Positions 48,937 through 58,361 of a stretch of 64,000 nt of DNA are shown here, piece by piece (the stretch's first letter is position 1; every line of letters begins with the position of its first letter). The stretch covers positions 682,001-746,000 of the forward strand of contig CAWJQP010000080.1 in assembly GCA_963844855.1 (NCBI GenBank), read 5' to 3'. The notes under the pieces were generated by a model, which saw only the letters and a list, made by a program, of their open reading frames with translations, made no database searches and was not told the origin of the DNA. The DNA is from DASQDN01 sp963844855. Lineage in GTDB: Bacteria > Acidobacteriota > Terriglobia > Bryobacterales > Bryobacteraceae. The position numbers were made by a program, and so were the translations under genes.

Positions 48937-50704
48937 TACCGAGCTGGTCGCCTATCTGGACGGAGAGCTAAAGCTGGTCTCGAAGTTCCGGGTCAAGCGT
49001 CATTTAAATGCCTGTTGGAATTGCCGGGCGCGCGCCGCCGCATTGGAGGAGAAGATCGTGTCGCTTTCGGTAGCGATGGATCGATGGAGCTTCCCGAATC
49101 CCTGGTGGCGCGTCGATGCTAAACGGCGCCTCGAAGAAGGAATACAGAGACTTGAGGAGACACTGCCCGCGCCCGGCGCGAACCAAGCTCGAATCGGCAT
49201 CAGTTATCAGATTGCAGCCCCGATAGCCGTTATCTTTATCGCAGTGGCGGGATTTTGGTGGAGGCTGAACTTTCCCCCGCGAATCAACGCTGAAGAAACG
49301 ATCGCGCGTATTGCCGCTGCGGATGATCGCTTGATCACTGGGGCTGTACAGCAGGATCTCGACATTCAGATTCGGGAGCTCAAACCCAGTCCGAAATCAC
49401 GGAGCAGTAAGCTGCGGGTGGTATCGGACTCGCGAAACGGCAGATTCGTGTCTCGATGGACTGATGCGGAAGGGGCTCTGAAGCATGCTGTGTGGAAGCC
49501 TTCTGCGGGAGCGGAACACATCTACAATGCAAGCGCAGTCACGACACGGACTCGAAGAACATTCGGGGGCGAGAATTTAACAGCGCTCGCGGATGATAGC
49601 CTCGACATTCGGCAACTTGAGTCGGCGTTTTTGCGCTGGCTGGAAGATCGCGCCTGGCGACCAGTCTCGTTTGCGTCCGACCTGTCCTCGTGGTCGAAGC
49701 AGGACGGCACTGCAATGACAGCCGAGCGAATCCGACAGAAAGATGGCAGCGTCGTGATCCGCATTTCGGCTCGACGAAGCTCGCATCGTCTTACGGCTCT
49801 GTTGACAGTTGATGTTGACGCGGCCGATTATCGGCCACGCTTGCAAACGATTCAGTTTGCATCTGGGGATCGGAGTATCGAACTCCAACTCGCAACCAGA
49901 CGCATCGCAACGGTTCCAGCAGCGGAGATCACCGATGCGCTTTTTCATCCAGACGCAGACTTGTTCGCACGAGTAAGGATCGAACCAATGCCGGCGCTTC
50001 CGGCAGAGGTTCACGCGCCGGTCCAGCCCGCAAATGCGATTCCAGTCGAGCCACCGCCTGACAATACAGAACTAAGAGCGGTCGAGGCGCAGTACGTACT
50101 CCACCGCTCTCGTACATGTCTCGAGGAGCCTGTTCGGATACTAGAGGAGAATGGTCGTGTTCATGTTCGCAGCCGAGCCCAAGGCGCAACGAGCGAGCCG
50201 GACATCGTGACGTCAGTAGCAACCCTTCATGACGTGCTTGATGCTTTGTCGCGGTTTCGGGATCACGAAGCAATTCCCGCCGATGCGCCTCAACTAACCA
50301 GAACCAATCGCACGTCATCGATCGTGCTTCAGCATGCAGCGGCCCTTCGTCATCTCGGCGAATTGTTCTCTGCGGAGCGTGTGGCGGCATTTCCTCCTGA
50401 CGCTTGGAAACAATTTAAGGTCATGGTGATGGATCACACGACGGGCATCCAACGTGAGATCGGTTCTTTGAATCTGTCCTACAAACCGTCGGCAAATCGG
50501 CCTTACACGGTTCGAGGCTGGCGAGAATCTGCATCAACGTTGTATGACAAACTCCGGCTCGTGGACGAGTTGGTGGCGGACGACCGCGCTGCCGATGCGG
50601 GAGCATTTGGGACCGAGGTCGAAGGAGAGCTCTCTGCCATTCTGGCCGATTTCTCGGCGGAGCGAGAGTCCGGGCGTCGGTTACCACAGACGGGAAGTCG
50701 ATGA
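48923..50704 (+). CDS. Zinc-finger anti-sigma factor with very large periplasmic domain
   Basis: 593 residues from the ATG at 48923, preferred over 48911 because GAGGG lies 5 nt upstream of it. A zf-HC2/ZAS domain occupies about residues 1-45 (CSDTELVAYLDGEL, RHLNACWNCRARAAALEE, the H-x3-C-x2-C pattern). One membrane helix follows at about 95-113 (IAAPIAVIFIAVAGFWW), and the remaining 480 residues are predicted periplasmic. They include LDIQIRELKPSPKSR, a beta-rich part with RISARRSSHRLTALLTVDVD and a helical end. I recognise no family in the periplasmic part. The long domain could be a sensor for envelope or substrate signals that releases the sigma factor. Confidence 0.82.
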   Translation: MHCSDTELVAYLDGELKLVSKFRVKRHLNACWNCRARAAALEEKIVSLSVAMDRWSFPNPWWRVDAKRRLEEGIQRLEETLPAPGANQARIGISYQIAAPIAVIFIAVAGFWWRLNFPPRINAEETIARIAAADDRLITGAVQQDLDIQIRELKPSPKSRSSKLRVVSDSRNGRFVSRWTDAEGALKHAVWKPSAGAEHIYNASAVTTRTRRTFGGENLTALADDSLDIRQLESAFLRWLEDRAWRPVSFASDLSSWSKQDGTAMTAERIRQKDGSVVIRISARRSSHRLTALLTVDVDAADYRPRLQTIQFASGDRSIELQLATRRIATVPAAEITDALFHPDADLFARVRIEPMPALPAEVHAPVQPANAIPVEPPPDNTELRAVEAQYVLHRSRTCLEEPVRILEENGRVHVRSRAQGATSEPDIVTSVATLHDVLDALSRFRDHEAIPADAPQLTRTNRTSSIVLQHAAALRHLGELFSAERVAAFPPDAWKQFKVMVMDHTTGIQREIGSLNLSYKPSANRPYTVRGWRESASTLYDKLRLVDELVADDRAADAGAFGTEVEGELSAILADFSAERESGRRLPQTGSR

Positions 50705-50720
50705 TCAGTGAATTCGGGCT

Positions 50721-52482
50721 CTAGCGAAAGGCCTGAGGGAATAGATTGTAGCTGGTATTCGGCGGATAGAAGTAGCCCATCGACACGAGAGCTACATCGT
50801 TGCGGTAAAGGGGATCCTGCATCAGATTGACGTGCCGGCTGGTTGCCGGGACCCTGGTCGTAACGATGCGAAGCGCCCCACTATCCGCCAATATCAACTC
50901 TTCACGCCAATCCCCATACACATCGGCGATCGCGATCAATCGACCGGGAAATTCTCCGATCTTCGCAGGATCTTTGTACTTCTGAAAGGCAAATGTGTTG
51001 CTTCGATAGCTGAAGACATGGTAGACCTTCTGTGGCCCATCCAGCCAATAGAAAGGACGCAGAGTGATCGAGCCGAGATCCTCTTTCGATAGGAGCTTGC
51101 CATCGCGAGCCGAATACAAAAACTGGCCAAGCTTGCGATTCTGTTCGGCGCCATAGAACTCGTAACCAGGGTTATCAGGGTCAATATCGGCGAACAAGCC
51201 CCAGTCATGAATGTGAGTCGTCGGAGCGGGATGTCCCCAGATCATCTTGCCCGTCCGCGCTTCCGCAACCTGAATTCCGTTTATGGGTTCGGGAGTTTCA
51301 TATCCGTAGGCGATTTCGAGGCCAGGCTTCTCTGGAATGATGTCAGCCACGTAGAACAGATCCGGATGGCCGAGTCCGTTCGACCAGAGCGTCTTTCCGT
51401 TGTCATCCACGACGACTGAGCCTAAAGCCACTTCTTCCTTGCCATCGCCATCGAGATCGTAGACATGCATTCCATGACTTCCTTGGCCCTGTACTTTCGG
51501 GTCAGTGTCGTCGCCGAACCATCGCCAGACTTTTACCAGCTTCCCGTCCACGAGATTCCACGCATCCAGGTACATGTATGTGTACGTGCCTCGCGCTACG
51601 AGTAGGCTGGTCCGCTTGCCATCGAGCTTCGCCATTCCAATCTGGTTGCGATTCACCCGGTTGCCGCGTGTATCGCCCCAGCGAGCGGGATCGCCGCGCT
51701 CCACCCAGTCTGCGCGCGCGATTTCCTTGCCGGTCATTCCGTTCAGGACAACCACATACTCTGGCCCTTCAATCACAAAGCCAAGATCGCTGATGTTCGC
51801 TTCCTCGCGCGTAGCGGCGTACGGCGCCATTTTTCAACGCAACCTCGGCCTTGCCATCTCCGTCAAGATCGGCTGCGATGTAAGGCGTCCACCAAACGCC
51901 CATGTTCATGTTCCAGCCGAGGTCATAGCGCCACAAAAAACGGCCAGTTTTGCCGTCATACGCTTCTAGCTTGTAGGTATCAGGGCTCTGACGCGGGGTA
52001 CCAGGATCGAGACCCCCTCCAGGCTGCTTGATCACGTAATCGTACACTCCATCGCCATCGAGATCTGCGATTGCGACTTTGTTAGCAGTGTAGTCACCCT
52101 GTAATTTAATCGTCCTGACTTGATCTGGCAGTGCGTTGGCAGGTAGAACAGCCATCTCGGAAGGCTTTTGTTCGCGGCCTTGCACGATAGATCGAACGAA
52201 CCATGCATTTTCCTGCTGCCTTGGAGCAGCGGTGTCGACGATATTGGTGCTGCTCGTGAGAGGCTTGGCGTTGACCTTTACTGTCTGCTTCTGTTCGGTC
52301 TGCCGATAGACATTGAAGCTTACATCTTTAGGATCTTCTTTGAGCAAACGCCATCCTACGTAAACATTTCCTTCGCTGTTTACGGCGGCCACGACGCCAC
52401 GATTTAGCTTTTCGCTCGATCGCGCGACGCCGACAGAAAGACCGGTGATCAGAAGTAGCCCGGTCCATCGAGTCATCCCCAT
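50721..52482 (-). CDS. Rhamnogalacturonan lyase (PL11-like), split by one frame change
   Basis: About 586 residues after removing one A/T from the five-base run at 51830-51834, where the joint reads AEVALKMAPYAAT. From the ATG at 52482: leader TGLLLITGLSVGVARSS, an N-terminal FnIII-like part (GVVAAVNSEGNVYVGWRLL, VSFNVYRQ), then an eight-bladed propeller with IADLDGDGVYDYVIKQPGGG, AADLDGDGKAEVALK, VYDLDGDGKEEVALGS and FADIDPDNPGYEFYGAEQ. These are the calcium-rich blades of PL11 enzymes, which cut the rhamnose-galacturonate backbone of pectin by beta-elimination. The protein would be exported. Starts 5 bp after the hydrolase stop; convergent with the anti-sigma gene. Confidence 0.88.
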
Positions 52483-52487
52483 TGTTG

Positions 52488-53549
52488 TTATTGAATGTTC
52501 TTGCGCTCTATTTTCCAGGTGGAATCGGCACACAGGCCGCAGGTGTCGCCTACAAACACTTTCTTGGCAGTGGCGTCTGCCTTCAACTGCCATTTCAGCC
52601 AAGCTCCCACCGCGCGCGCAAAAGCGCCGCCGTTAGGCTGCCGGTAGGTCGCAGGATAGTGACCCACATCCTGGTATGCGAGCACCACTGGAACAGCACT
52701 GATGGCCTCGAAATTTGCCTTGGCGTTGGCAAAGCCGGAATCGCCAGGACCTCCATTTAGAAACAAGATGGGAGCGTGAAGCTTTCCAAGGATTTCGCCG
52801 CGATTGGGCGAAGAACCAGACTGCTGCGTGCCCTGCTCTTGCGGAGCAGGCACGAGCGCGGGAGCGAAGGGCGCGTAGCGGTTTGGAGCCTGCGCACGCG
52901 TCGCGCCGACGGGCCGCGCTGCGCCACCGGCCGAGCGAGGCGTCATGTTCACGCCTTGATTCAAAACGACAGTCGTGGCCACGCGTGGATCGAGTGATAC
53001 GTCCACTGCCTGGCCTCCTCCGCACGATTGCCCCATGACTGCCACTCTCGAAACAGCGACTCTTCGATAAAAATCGCCTCCCGCCCGTTCGTTCTCTGCG
53101 ATTGCCCAACTCACTCCGTCGAGCAGTTGAGAGGAGACGGTCGTATTCGTGCGCTCTTCAGAACCCATGATTACTGAGTTACCGGCAGGACCAATGGAAA
53201 CCACTAGAAATCCATGCGAGGCAATGTCAGAGAGAAAGTTCCGAAACTCGCCCGAAGTGTTGCGACAACCACCGTTGGCGAATGCGACAATCGGCAGCAA
53301 ATTCGCTTTTGTAAAAGGACGAAGATCCTTGGGTCGATAGATGGCGTGCGTTGGCAATGAAGGATCGCCCGACAGGATAGCCTTGTAGGGACCTGTCCCT
53401 CCATCGCCGATCGTAACCTCCATCGTCTCGACTCGCCCGCTTCGGGATTGAACATCGAAACCCACATGCGCAACTAAATCCGGCGTCTTCTTCTGATCGG
53501 CCGCAAGCAACAGCGCAGACGAAAGAACGTACAACAGAAACTTTTTCAT
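52488..53549 (-). CDS. Secreted alpha/beta hydrolase (dienelactone-hydrolase/acetyl-xylan-esterase-like)
   Basis: 353 residues with signal peptide KFLLYVLSSALLLAAD. The fold markers are VAFANGGCRNTSGEF (oxyanion region), the nucleophile elbow VAVMGQSCGGGQAVD (GxSxG, about residue 173), APILFLNGGPGDSGFA (acid region) and a late QDVGHYPATYRQ histidine. A disordered Ala/Pro/Gln-rich insertion lies between (VGATRAQAPNRYAPFAPALV). A cysteine pair near the C-terminus (DTCGLCADS) may form a disulfide. Placed between DUF1552 and the rhamnogalacturonan lyase with 5-bp gaps on both sides, it is plausibly an esterase that removes acetyl or methyl groups from pectin; this is inference. Confidence 0.82.
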   Translation of the reverse strand: MKKFLLYVLSSALLLAADQKKTPDLVAHVGFDVQSRSGRVETMEVTIGDGGTGPYKAILSGDPSLPTHAIYRPKDLRPFTKANLLPIVAFANGGCRNTSGEFRNFLSDIASHGFLVVSIGPAGNSVIMGSEERTNTTVSSQLLDGVSWAIAENERAGGDFYRRVAVSRVAVMGQSCGGGQAVDVSLDPRVATTVVLNQGVNMTPRSAGGAARPVGATRAQAPNRYAPFAPALVPAPQEQGTQQSGSSPNRGEILGKLHAPILFLNGGPGDSGFANAKANFEAISAVPVVLAYQDVGHYPATYRQPNGGAFARAVGAWLKWQLKADATAKKVFVGDTCGLCADSTWKIERKNIQ

Positions 53550-53554
53550 GGGCG

Positions 53555-54904
53555 CTATAGATCGGTGAGATGCTCGAGTTTGCCGGTGCTATCGCCGATC
53601 GATTCGGGATGTATCCCCATTCGATCGAGAATCGTCAGGAACAGATTCGTCATCGGCGTGCCACTTTTGTATGCGATATGCTGACCCTGCTTGAACGATC
53701 CACCGCCGTGACCGGCAAACAGGCACGGAAGATCCTCGTGCGTGTGCCGGTTTCCATCAGCAATTCCGGACGAATAAACAATCATCGAGTTGAACAGCAG
53801 ATTGTGTTCCCCGTCGGGTGTGTCCTTGAGCTTCTGAAGGAAGCCGGCGACCAGTTTGGAGTGGTAGACGTTGATTTTGATTACTTTCTCGATGCTATCT
53901 GGTTCGCCCCGATGATGCGTGAGAGGGTGATGAGGTTCGGTCACGCCGATCTCCGGATAGGCGCGCAGACTCGCCTCGCGTCCCAGCATGAACGTGACTA
54001 CGCGAGTTAAGTCCGCCTGCAGCGCGAGGACTTGCAAGTCGAACATCAGGTTCGCGTACTCGTCGTAAGATACCGGCACACCGGAAGGTTTGGCAATGGA
54101 CGGCGTGAAGTCCGAATTCTCCTTTTCTGCCGATTCAATACGCCTTTCGATCTCGCGAATCGCAAACAGATACTCGTCGATCTTTCGGCGGTCAGCCGGT
54201 CCAAGACCGGAGGCTAACGCGCGTGTATCTTCTCGCACTACGTCCAGGATGCTCTTGCGAGCCCGAGCCTTACGCGCCCTCACTTCGGGTGGAAGACTCA
54301 GATCCTGAACTCCGAACAGGCGTTCGAAGACCTCTCTCGGATTACTTTCGGGAGGGAGAGGTGATGTGGGTGTTCGCCAGGAAATACTGTTTTGATAGGC
54401 GCAAGAATACCCGGAATCGCATGCGCCCACGATGCGAGAGTCCTCGCAGCCAAGTTCCAGCGAAGGAAAGCGGGTTTGGGTTCCGGTGACTTTCGCAGCA
54501 ATTTGATCCGCCGATATACCCGATTGGATGTCGGCGCCCGAGGTCTTTCTGGCGTGAGCTCCTGTTAGGAAGGTCGCGCCGGCCCGCGCATGGTCACCTG
54601 GGCCGTCGCCCAACGCGTTCGCCTGATTGTGATCCAAGCCGCTCAGGATGCTGAAGTGCTCGCGAAGCGGCTCGAACGGTTGCTGAATTCTTGATAGCGT
54701 GTAGTCTTTACCGCTACCGATAGCCGGCCAAACCTTCATCGTAGTTCCCACCGGCATGTAGGTGACGATGAAGCGTCTTGGCCCTATGGCTTTCGTTGGG
54801 GCAGCAAACGCCGGGATCATCGAGTCCAGCAGCGGTAAGCCGATCACCGCGCCCATTCCCCTCAAAGCTATTCTTCGCGAGATGTGCTTTCCACTGACGA
54901 ACAT
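53555..54904 (-). CDS. DUF1552 family exported protein
   Basis: 449 residues from the ATG at 54904, chosen because the twin-arginine leader (HISRRIALRGMGAVIGLPLL) starts there; the frame is open to 54964 but overlaps the upstream gene. Conserved DUF1552 segments: PRRFIVTYMPVGTTMKVW, LSGLDHNQANALGDGPGDHA, then ARAGATFLTGAHARKT, SLELGCEDSRIVGACDSGY, ITHHRGEP-like PLTHHRGEPDSI and MIVYSSGIADGNRHTHEDLP. It is the invariable partner of DUF1592/DUF1587 cytochrome proteins and is encoded next to one here (22-bp gap). Biochemical role unknown; the family resembles the alkaline-phosphatase-like DUF1501 exported proteins. Confidence 0.9.
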   Translation of the reverse strand: MFVSGKHISRRIALRGMGAVIGLPLLDSMIPAFAAPTKAIGPRRFIVTYMPVGTTMKVWPAIGSGKDYTLSRIQQPFEPLREHFSILSGLDHNQANALGDGPGDHARAGATFLTGAHARKTSGADIQSGISADQIAAKVTGTQTRFPSLELGCEDSRIVGACDSGYSCAYQNSISWRTPTSPLPPESNPREVFERLFGVQDLSLPPEVRARKARARKSILDVVREDTRALASGLGPADRRKIDEYLFAIREIERRIESAEKENSDFTPSIAKPSGVPVSYDEYANLMFDLQVLALQADLTRVVTFMLGREASLRAYPEIGVTEPHHPLTHHRGEPDSIEKVIKINVYHSKLVAGFLQKLKDTPDGEHNLLFNSMIVYSSGIADGNRHTHEDLPCLFAGHGGGSFKQGQHIAYKSGTPMTNLFLTILDRMGIHPESIGDSTGKLEHLTDL

Positions 54905-54926
54905 GGTCCCTCCCTGCATTGAAAGT

Positions 54927-57490
54927 CTACAAGCTGGAGCGTGCGATCGGCCCGTTTTTCGCATCCGTCTGCGTTGATGTGATTCGAGTACTCTGAAACG
55001 GCAGACTCGTTACGATCTGCAGCACGAGAGATGAAAAACGGTACTGGTCGGCAGCGACGGCTTCCGCAATCTTCTTCACCACCGGACGATCAAAGCGCTC
55101 CAAGCCGCGGCCGAGCGCATACGTCAGCAGTTTGTCCGTAATCCCGCCAGTAAATGCATCCTTTTCTTCACTGAGTAATTGTCTTAACCCGACCGGGCCG
55201 GAAAAGCGCCGTCCATCCGGCAGAACGCCTGTGCTATCAATTGCGAACTTGCCATCTTGTGTTCGCCATGCTCCCACAGCATCAAAGTTCTCGAGGCCGA
55301 AGCCCAGCGGATCCATACGTGAGTGACAGGATGAGCAAACCGGATTCTTTCGGTGCGCTTCCATTTGTTCCCGCATTGACTCACGAGAACCCACGGCTGA
55401 CTCATCCAGCGCTGGCACATTCGGCGGCGGAGGCGGCACCGGAGCGTTCAATATGTTCTCCAGGATGAACTTGCCCCGCAGAACAATCGACGTCCGGTTC
55501 GAATACGACGACACCGTGAGTATGCTTCCCTGCGTCATGATGCCACCACGGCTTGTGCCAGTCAGATCTACCTTTCGAAATTCAGGCCCAACTACACCCT
55601 TAATTCCGTAGAACTCAGCGAGCCTCTGATTGAGGAAGGTGTAGTTCGCATCCAGGAAATCCGTTAGGGGACGGTCTTCGCGGATGATGTTTGCAAAGAA
55701 GAGCTCTGTTTCTTTTTGCATGGACATGCGCACATAGTGATCGAAGTTTGGGAATCGGTTTACGTCGGGCTTCACCGACTCAAGCGCTCGGAACTGCAAC
55801 CACTGACCACCGAAATTTTCAATCAGAGCTTGAGACCGTGGGTCCGCCAACATGCGCCGGACTTGCGCGACTAAGACTCCAGGCTTTCGAAGAGATCTCT
55901 GACCGGCAAGTTGAAGCAGCTCGTCATCGGGTGTCGTGCTCCATAGAAAGTATGACAATCGTGTCGCGAGCTCGGAATCGGTGAGCCGGCGGTCATCACC
56001 AGCAACGCGCGTCACCGGATCTTTTTCCAAACGAAATAGGAACTGTGGGGAGACCAGAACGGCCTGCAGACCAACCGCGATGGCTTCTTCGAACGAATCT
56101 CCTGCCTTCCGATCCTCGTCTACGATTCTTACGAGGTTTGCGATTTCCTTCTGTGTCGGAGTACGTCGGTAAGCACGGCGCGCGAAGTTAGCCATGATCG
56201 TGCGGGAACAGGCCGGCTGATGGTTCCCTGCGTCATGACCACAGACGAAGTATCTTCTTCAAGCTATCCGGCTGAGGCTTCGTATCAGGGTCAAAGGGTC
56301 CTTTGATCTCCAAGAAGTTCACGCGGAAGCTAATATCACCAATGGTTGGAGGTCGCATCGCGCGTCGTGAACGGTTTGCGAAGCCTGCCTTCCTTCTTTC
56401 GTATTCTGCCTTCTCCTGTGGTGTCGCGTCTGCAGCCAAGGGTGGCAGAGTTGGTAGCGCGTCGGCAGAGCTTTCCACCTTCATGGTTGGATTTACTCCT
56501 CCGTACTTGCTTGGAAGCCCCTCGAAAATTCTGAGGGCAGAGATAGCGACCCAATGGTCGCCGGCAGGTACGTGGACCCGAATCTCCTGATCGAATCCTT
56601 CCAGTCCCGTCGCGACCGTTGTGGCCTCAAAGGATAACTTCTTCACCTGTTTTCCGTCGAGCCAAACGGCTACCTCGAAAGGGTCGGATGGACGTGGTCG
56701 ATTGCCCTCAGGAGATATGCGGAAAATGTAATCGCCCGTGACAGGAAATCTATGCGATGTGTGAAGCGCGCTGGGCAAGCTCAAACCCGTTTGATCATAG
56801 TTCGTGATCGTGTACGGCAGCAAAGCAAGATTGCGTGTGTTATCGCCACCGTCCAGGCCGAGACGGTATGGCGGCTGATAGCGGATCACAGTAGGTTTCA
56901 GAGCTTCTCGACCAAACAAACGCCGCGCGCGTAACCCTTTCCGCCGCAGTCAGATATTTCTCCATCAACACGGGGGAAAGTGAAAGGGCGTCGCCAATAT
57001 TGTCGAACCCGTACCCCGAGTCGTCAGCGGGGAAATCATCAGCAGGCCGAATATCCACGCCCAATAGGTCGCGGACCGTGTTGTTGTATTCAGCCCTGTT
57101 GAGTCGCCTTGCAGTGACACGACCCGGATTGGGTTTCATCGCCTGATCCGCTCGTCTGAATTCAGATTCGATCCAATCGAGGACTTGTTTTCGCTCGATC
57201 GCATCCGGACGGGGCGAGCCGCTTGGGGGCATTTGCTGCGTTAGCAGTTTCTGTTGGATATGTTCCCAGCGGGCTCTGTCTGCCAGGACCGAATTAGAAG
57301 TCTTATAGGACTCCAAATCGAGATCTGCTACACGGGTTTTCGTGTTGTGGCAGCCAATGCAATTCTTGGCAAGAAACGGTTGGACTTTCTTTTGGAATTC
57401 GTCGGAAGTAACTGGTTTGCCAGACAGGGTCACAGCAAACAGCGTCGACCAGAGCACTGCCCTAAAGATGAACCCTAAAAAATGCACCAA
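54927..57490 (-). CDS. DUF1592/DUF1588/DUF1585 cytochrome c domain protein, split by two frame changes
   Basis: About 853 residues once one T is removed at 56918-56920 (joint RAALFGREALK) and one at 56248-56249 (joint LKKILVCGHDAGNHQPACSR). Order: signal peptide, PSCyt1 heme site CIGCH near residue 43, DUF1587 (RRLNRAEYNNTVRDLLGVDI), a carbohydrate-binding-like domain, DUF1595 (ANFARRAYRRTPTQKE), DUF1592 (ELATRLSYFLWSTTPDDELL), DUF1588 with a second heme or zinc site CSSCH, and DUF1585 (KLLTYALGRGLERFDRPVV). This is the full family architecture. Heads an operon with DUF1552, hydrolase and lyase genes. A palindrome 22 bp upstream of its start is a probable GntR operator. Confidence 0.9.
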
Positions 57491-57511
57491 AGGGATTATT
57501 TCACATCATCT

Positions 57512-57522
57512 TGCATAATGCA
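57512..57522. promoter_or_regulatory. 11-bp palindrome, candidate GntR operator (copy 1)
   Basis: TGCATAATGCA, a perfect TGCAT/ATGCA inverted repeat around one base. It lies in the 44-bp gap between the GntR stop and the start of the DUF1592 gene. The 12-mer TTGCATAATGCA recurs on the same strand sense at 62060-62071. Confidence 0.6.
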
Positions 57523-57534
57523 CAGCGGAGGAAA

Positions 57535-58272
57535 TCACGGTTGTCCGGCATTGGAAAGCGCCGAGTCGGGACCTGCTTGATTGAGGGGACGATGGCCCGG
57601 TTCGACCGGACTGTCAAAAAGCATCCAGTTCTCCTGCTGACTGAAGAACCGTAGTGCTTCCTCCATACACTGGCGAGCCCCTTGCCGATTCGAGATAGAA
57701 TCCACGACGCGCTTGTGCCAGCTTACACTTTTCGTTAACTCCTCGACAGAATCGCTTGGGTTCCTCATGATGAAGAAGGCAAAGAGCGGAACCACAGTGG
57801 TATCGAGCGCTTTGGTAAGATGCCGGTTCCCGGATAGGGACCAAACGGTTCGGTGAAACTCAAGGTCCGCTTTATAGAAGCTCTTCAGGTCATTGTTTCG
57901 CGCTGCCGCGTTCATTTCTTCGACAATGGCGTGGAGGGTCGTCAGGTCTCCCTCTGTTGCGCGTTGTTCAGCTAACTCGGCAGCAAGGCCTTCGAGCTCA
58001 TGTCGCACACGGATGATCTGCTCGATGTCATCTCTGGAAAGCTGGGTGACAAAGGTGCCCTTATTCGTGAGCCTCGTCACAAAACCTTGGGATTCGAGCT
58101 CAAACAGCGCCTCGCGTACCGATGTGGTCGCGACACCCAGATCATTCGCAACCTTCATTTCGACAATCCGATCGCCCGGCTCGAGCCTTCCGCTCAGGAT
58201 CGCGTCTTTCATCACTTCTAACACCCGATCCTTTAACACCGAGCGGTGCAATTTTGTCGCAGAAAGGTCCAT
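57535..58272 (-). CDS. GntR-family (FadR/FCD) transcriptional regulator
   Basis: 245 residues. The N-terminal winged helix (LKDRVLEVMKDAILSGRLEP, ELE-type VREALFELESQGFVTRLTNKG) is followed by an all-helical FCD ligand domain with the metal-binding pattern DLEFHRTVWSLSGNRHL and a later WHKRVVDSI histidine. FCD-type GntR proteins typically repress sugar-acid or hexuronate genes and release DNA when the sugar acid binds. Here the regulator sits between the pectin-type operon and a TonB transporter, both of which carry the same palindrome upstream, so it is the likely controller of both. The start ATG at 58272 gives a normal-length arm before the first helix. Confidence 0.9.
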   Translation of the reverse strand: MDLSATKLHRSVLKDRVLEVMKDAILSGRLEPGDRIVEMKVANDLGVATTSVREALFELESQGFVTRLTNKGTFVTQLSRDDIEQIIRVRHELEGLAAELAEQRATEGDLTTLHAIVEEMNAAARNNDLKSFYKADLEFHRTVWSLSGNRHLTKALDTTVVPLFAFFIMRNPSDSVEELTKSVSWHKRVVDSISNRQGARQCMEEALRFFSQQENWMLFDSPVEPGHRPLNQAGPDSALSNAGQP

Positions 58273-58361
58273 GACGTGATTTGTAGATTATAAGGATACA
58301 TCACCACGCTAGGTGATCAACTCAAATCGAGTATGCATCCTGCATGGTTCAGGCCACATGT

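Noticed and set aside
58330..58346. Third GntR site near ATGCATCCTGCATG upstream of the GntR gene
   Set aside because: It contains two direct GCAT words but not the TGCATNATGCA inverted repeat.
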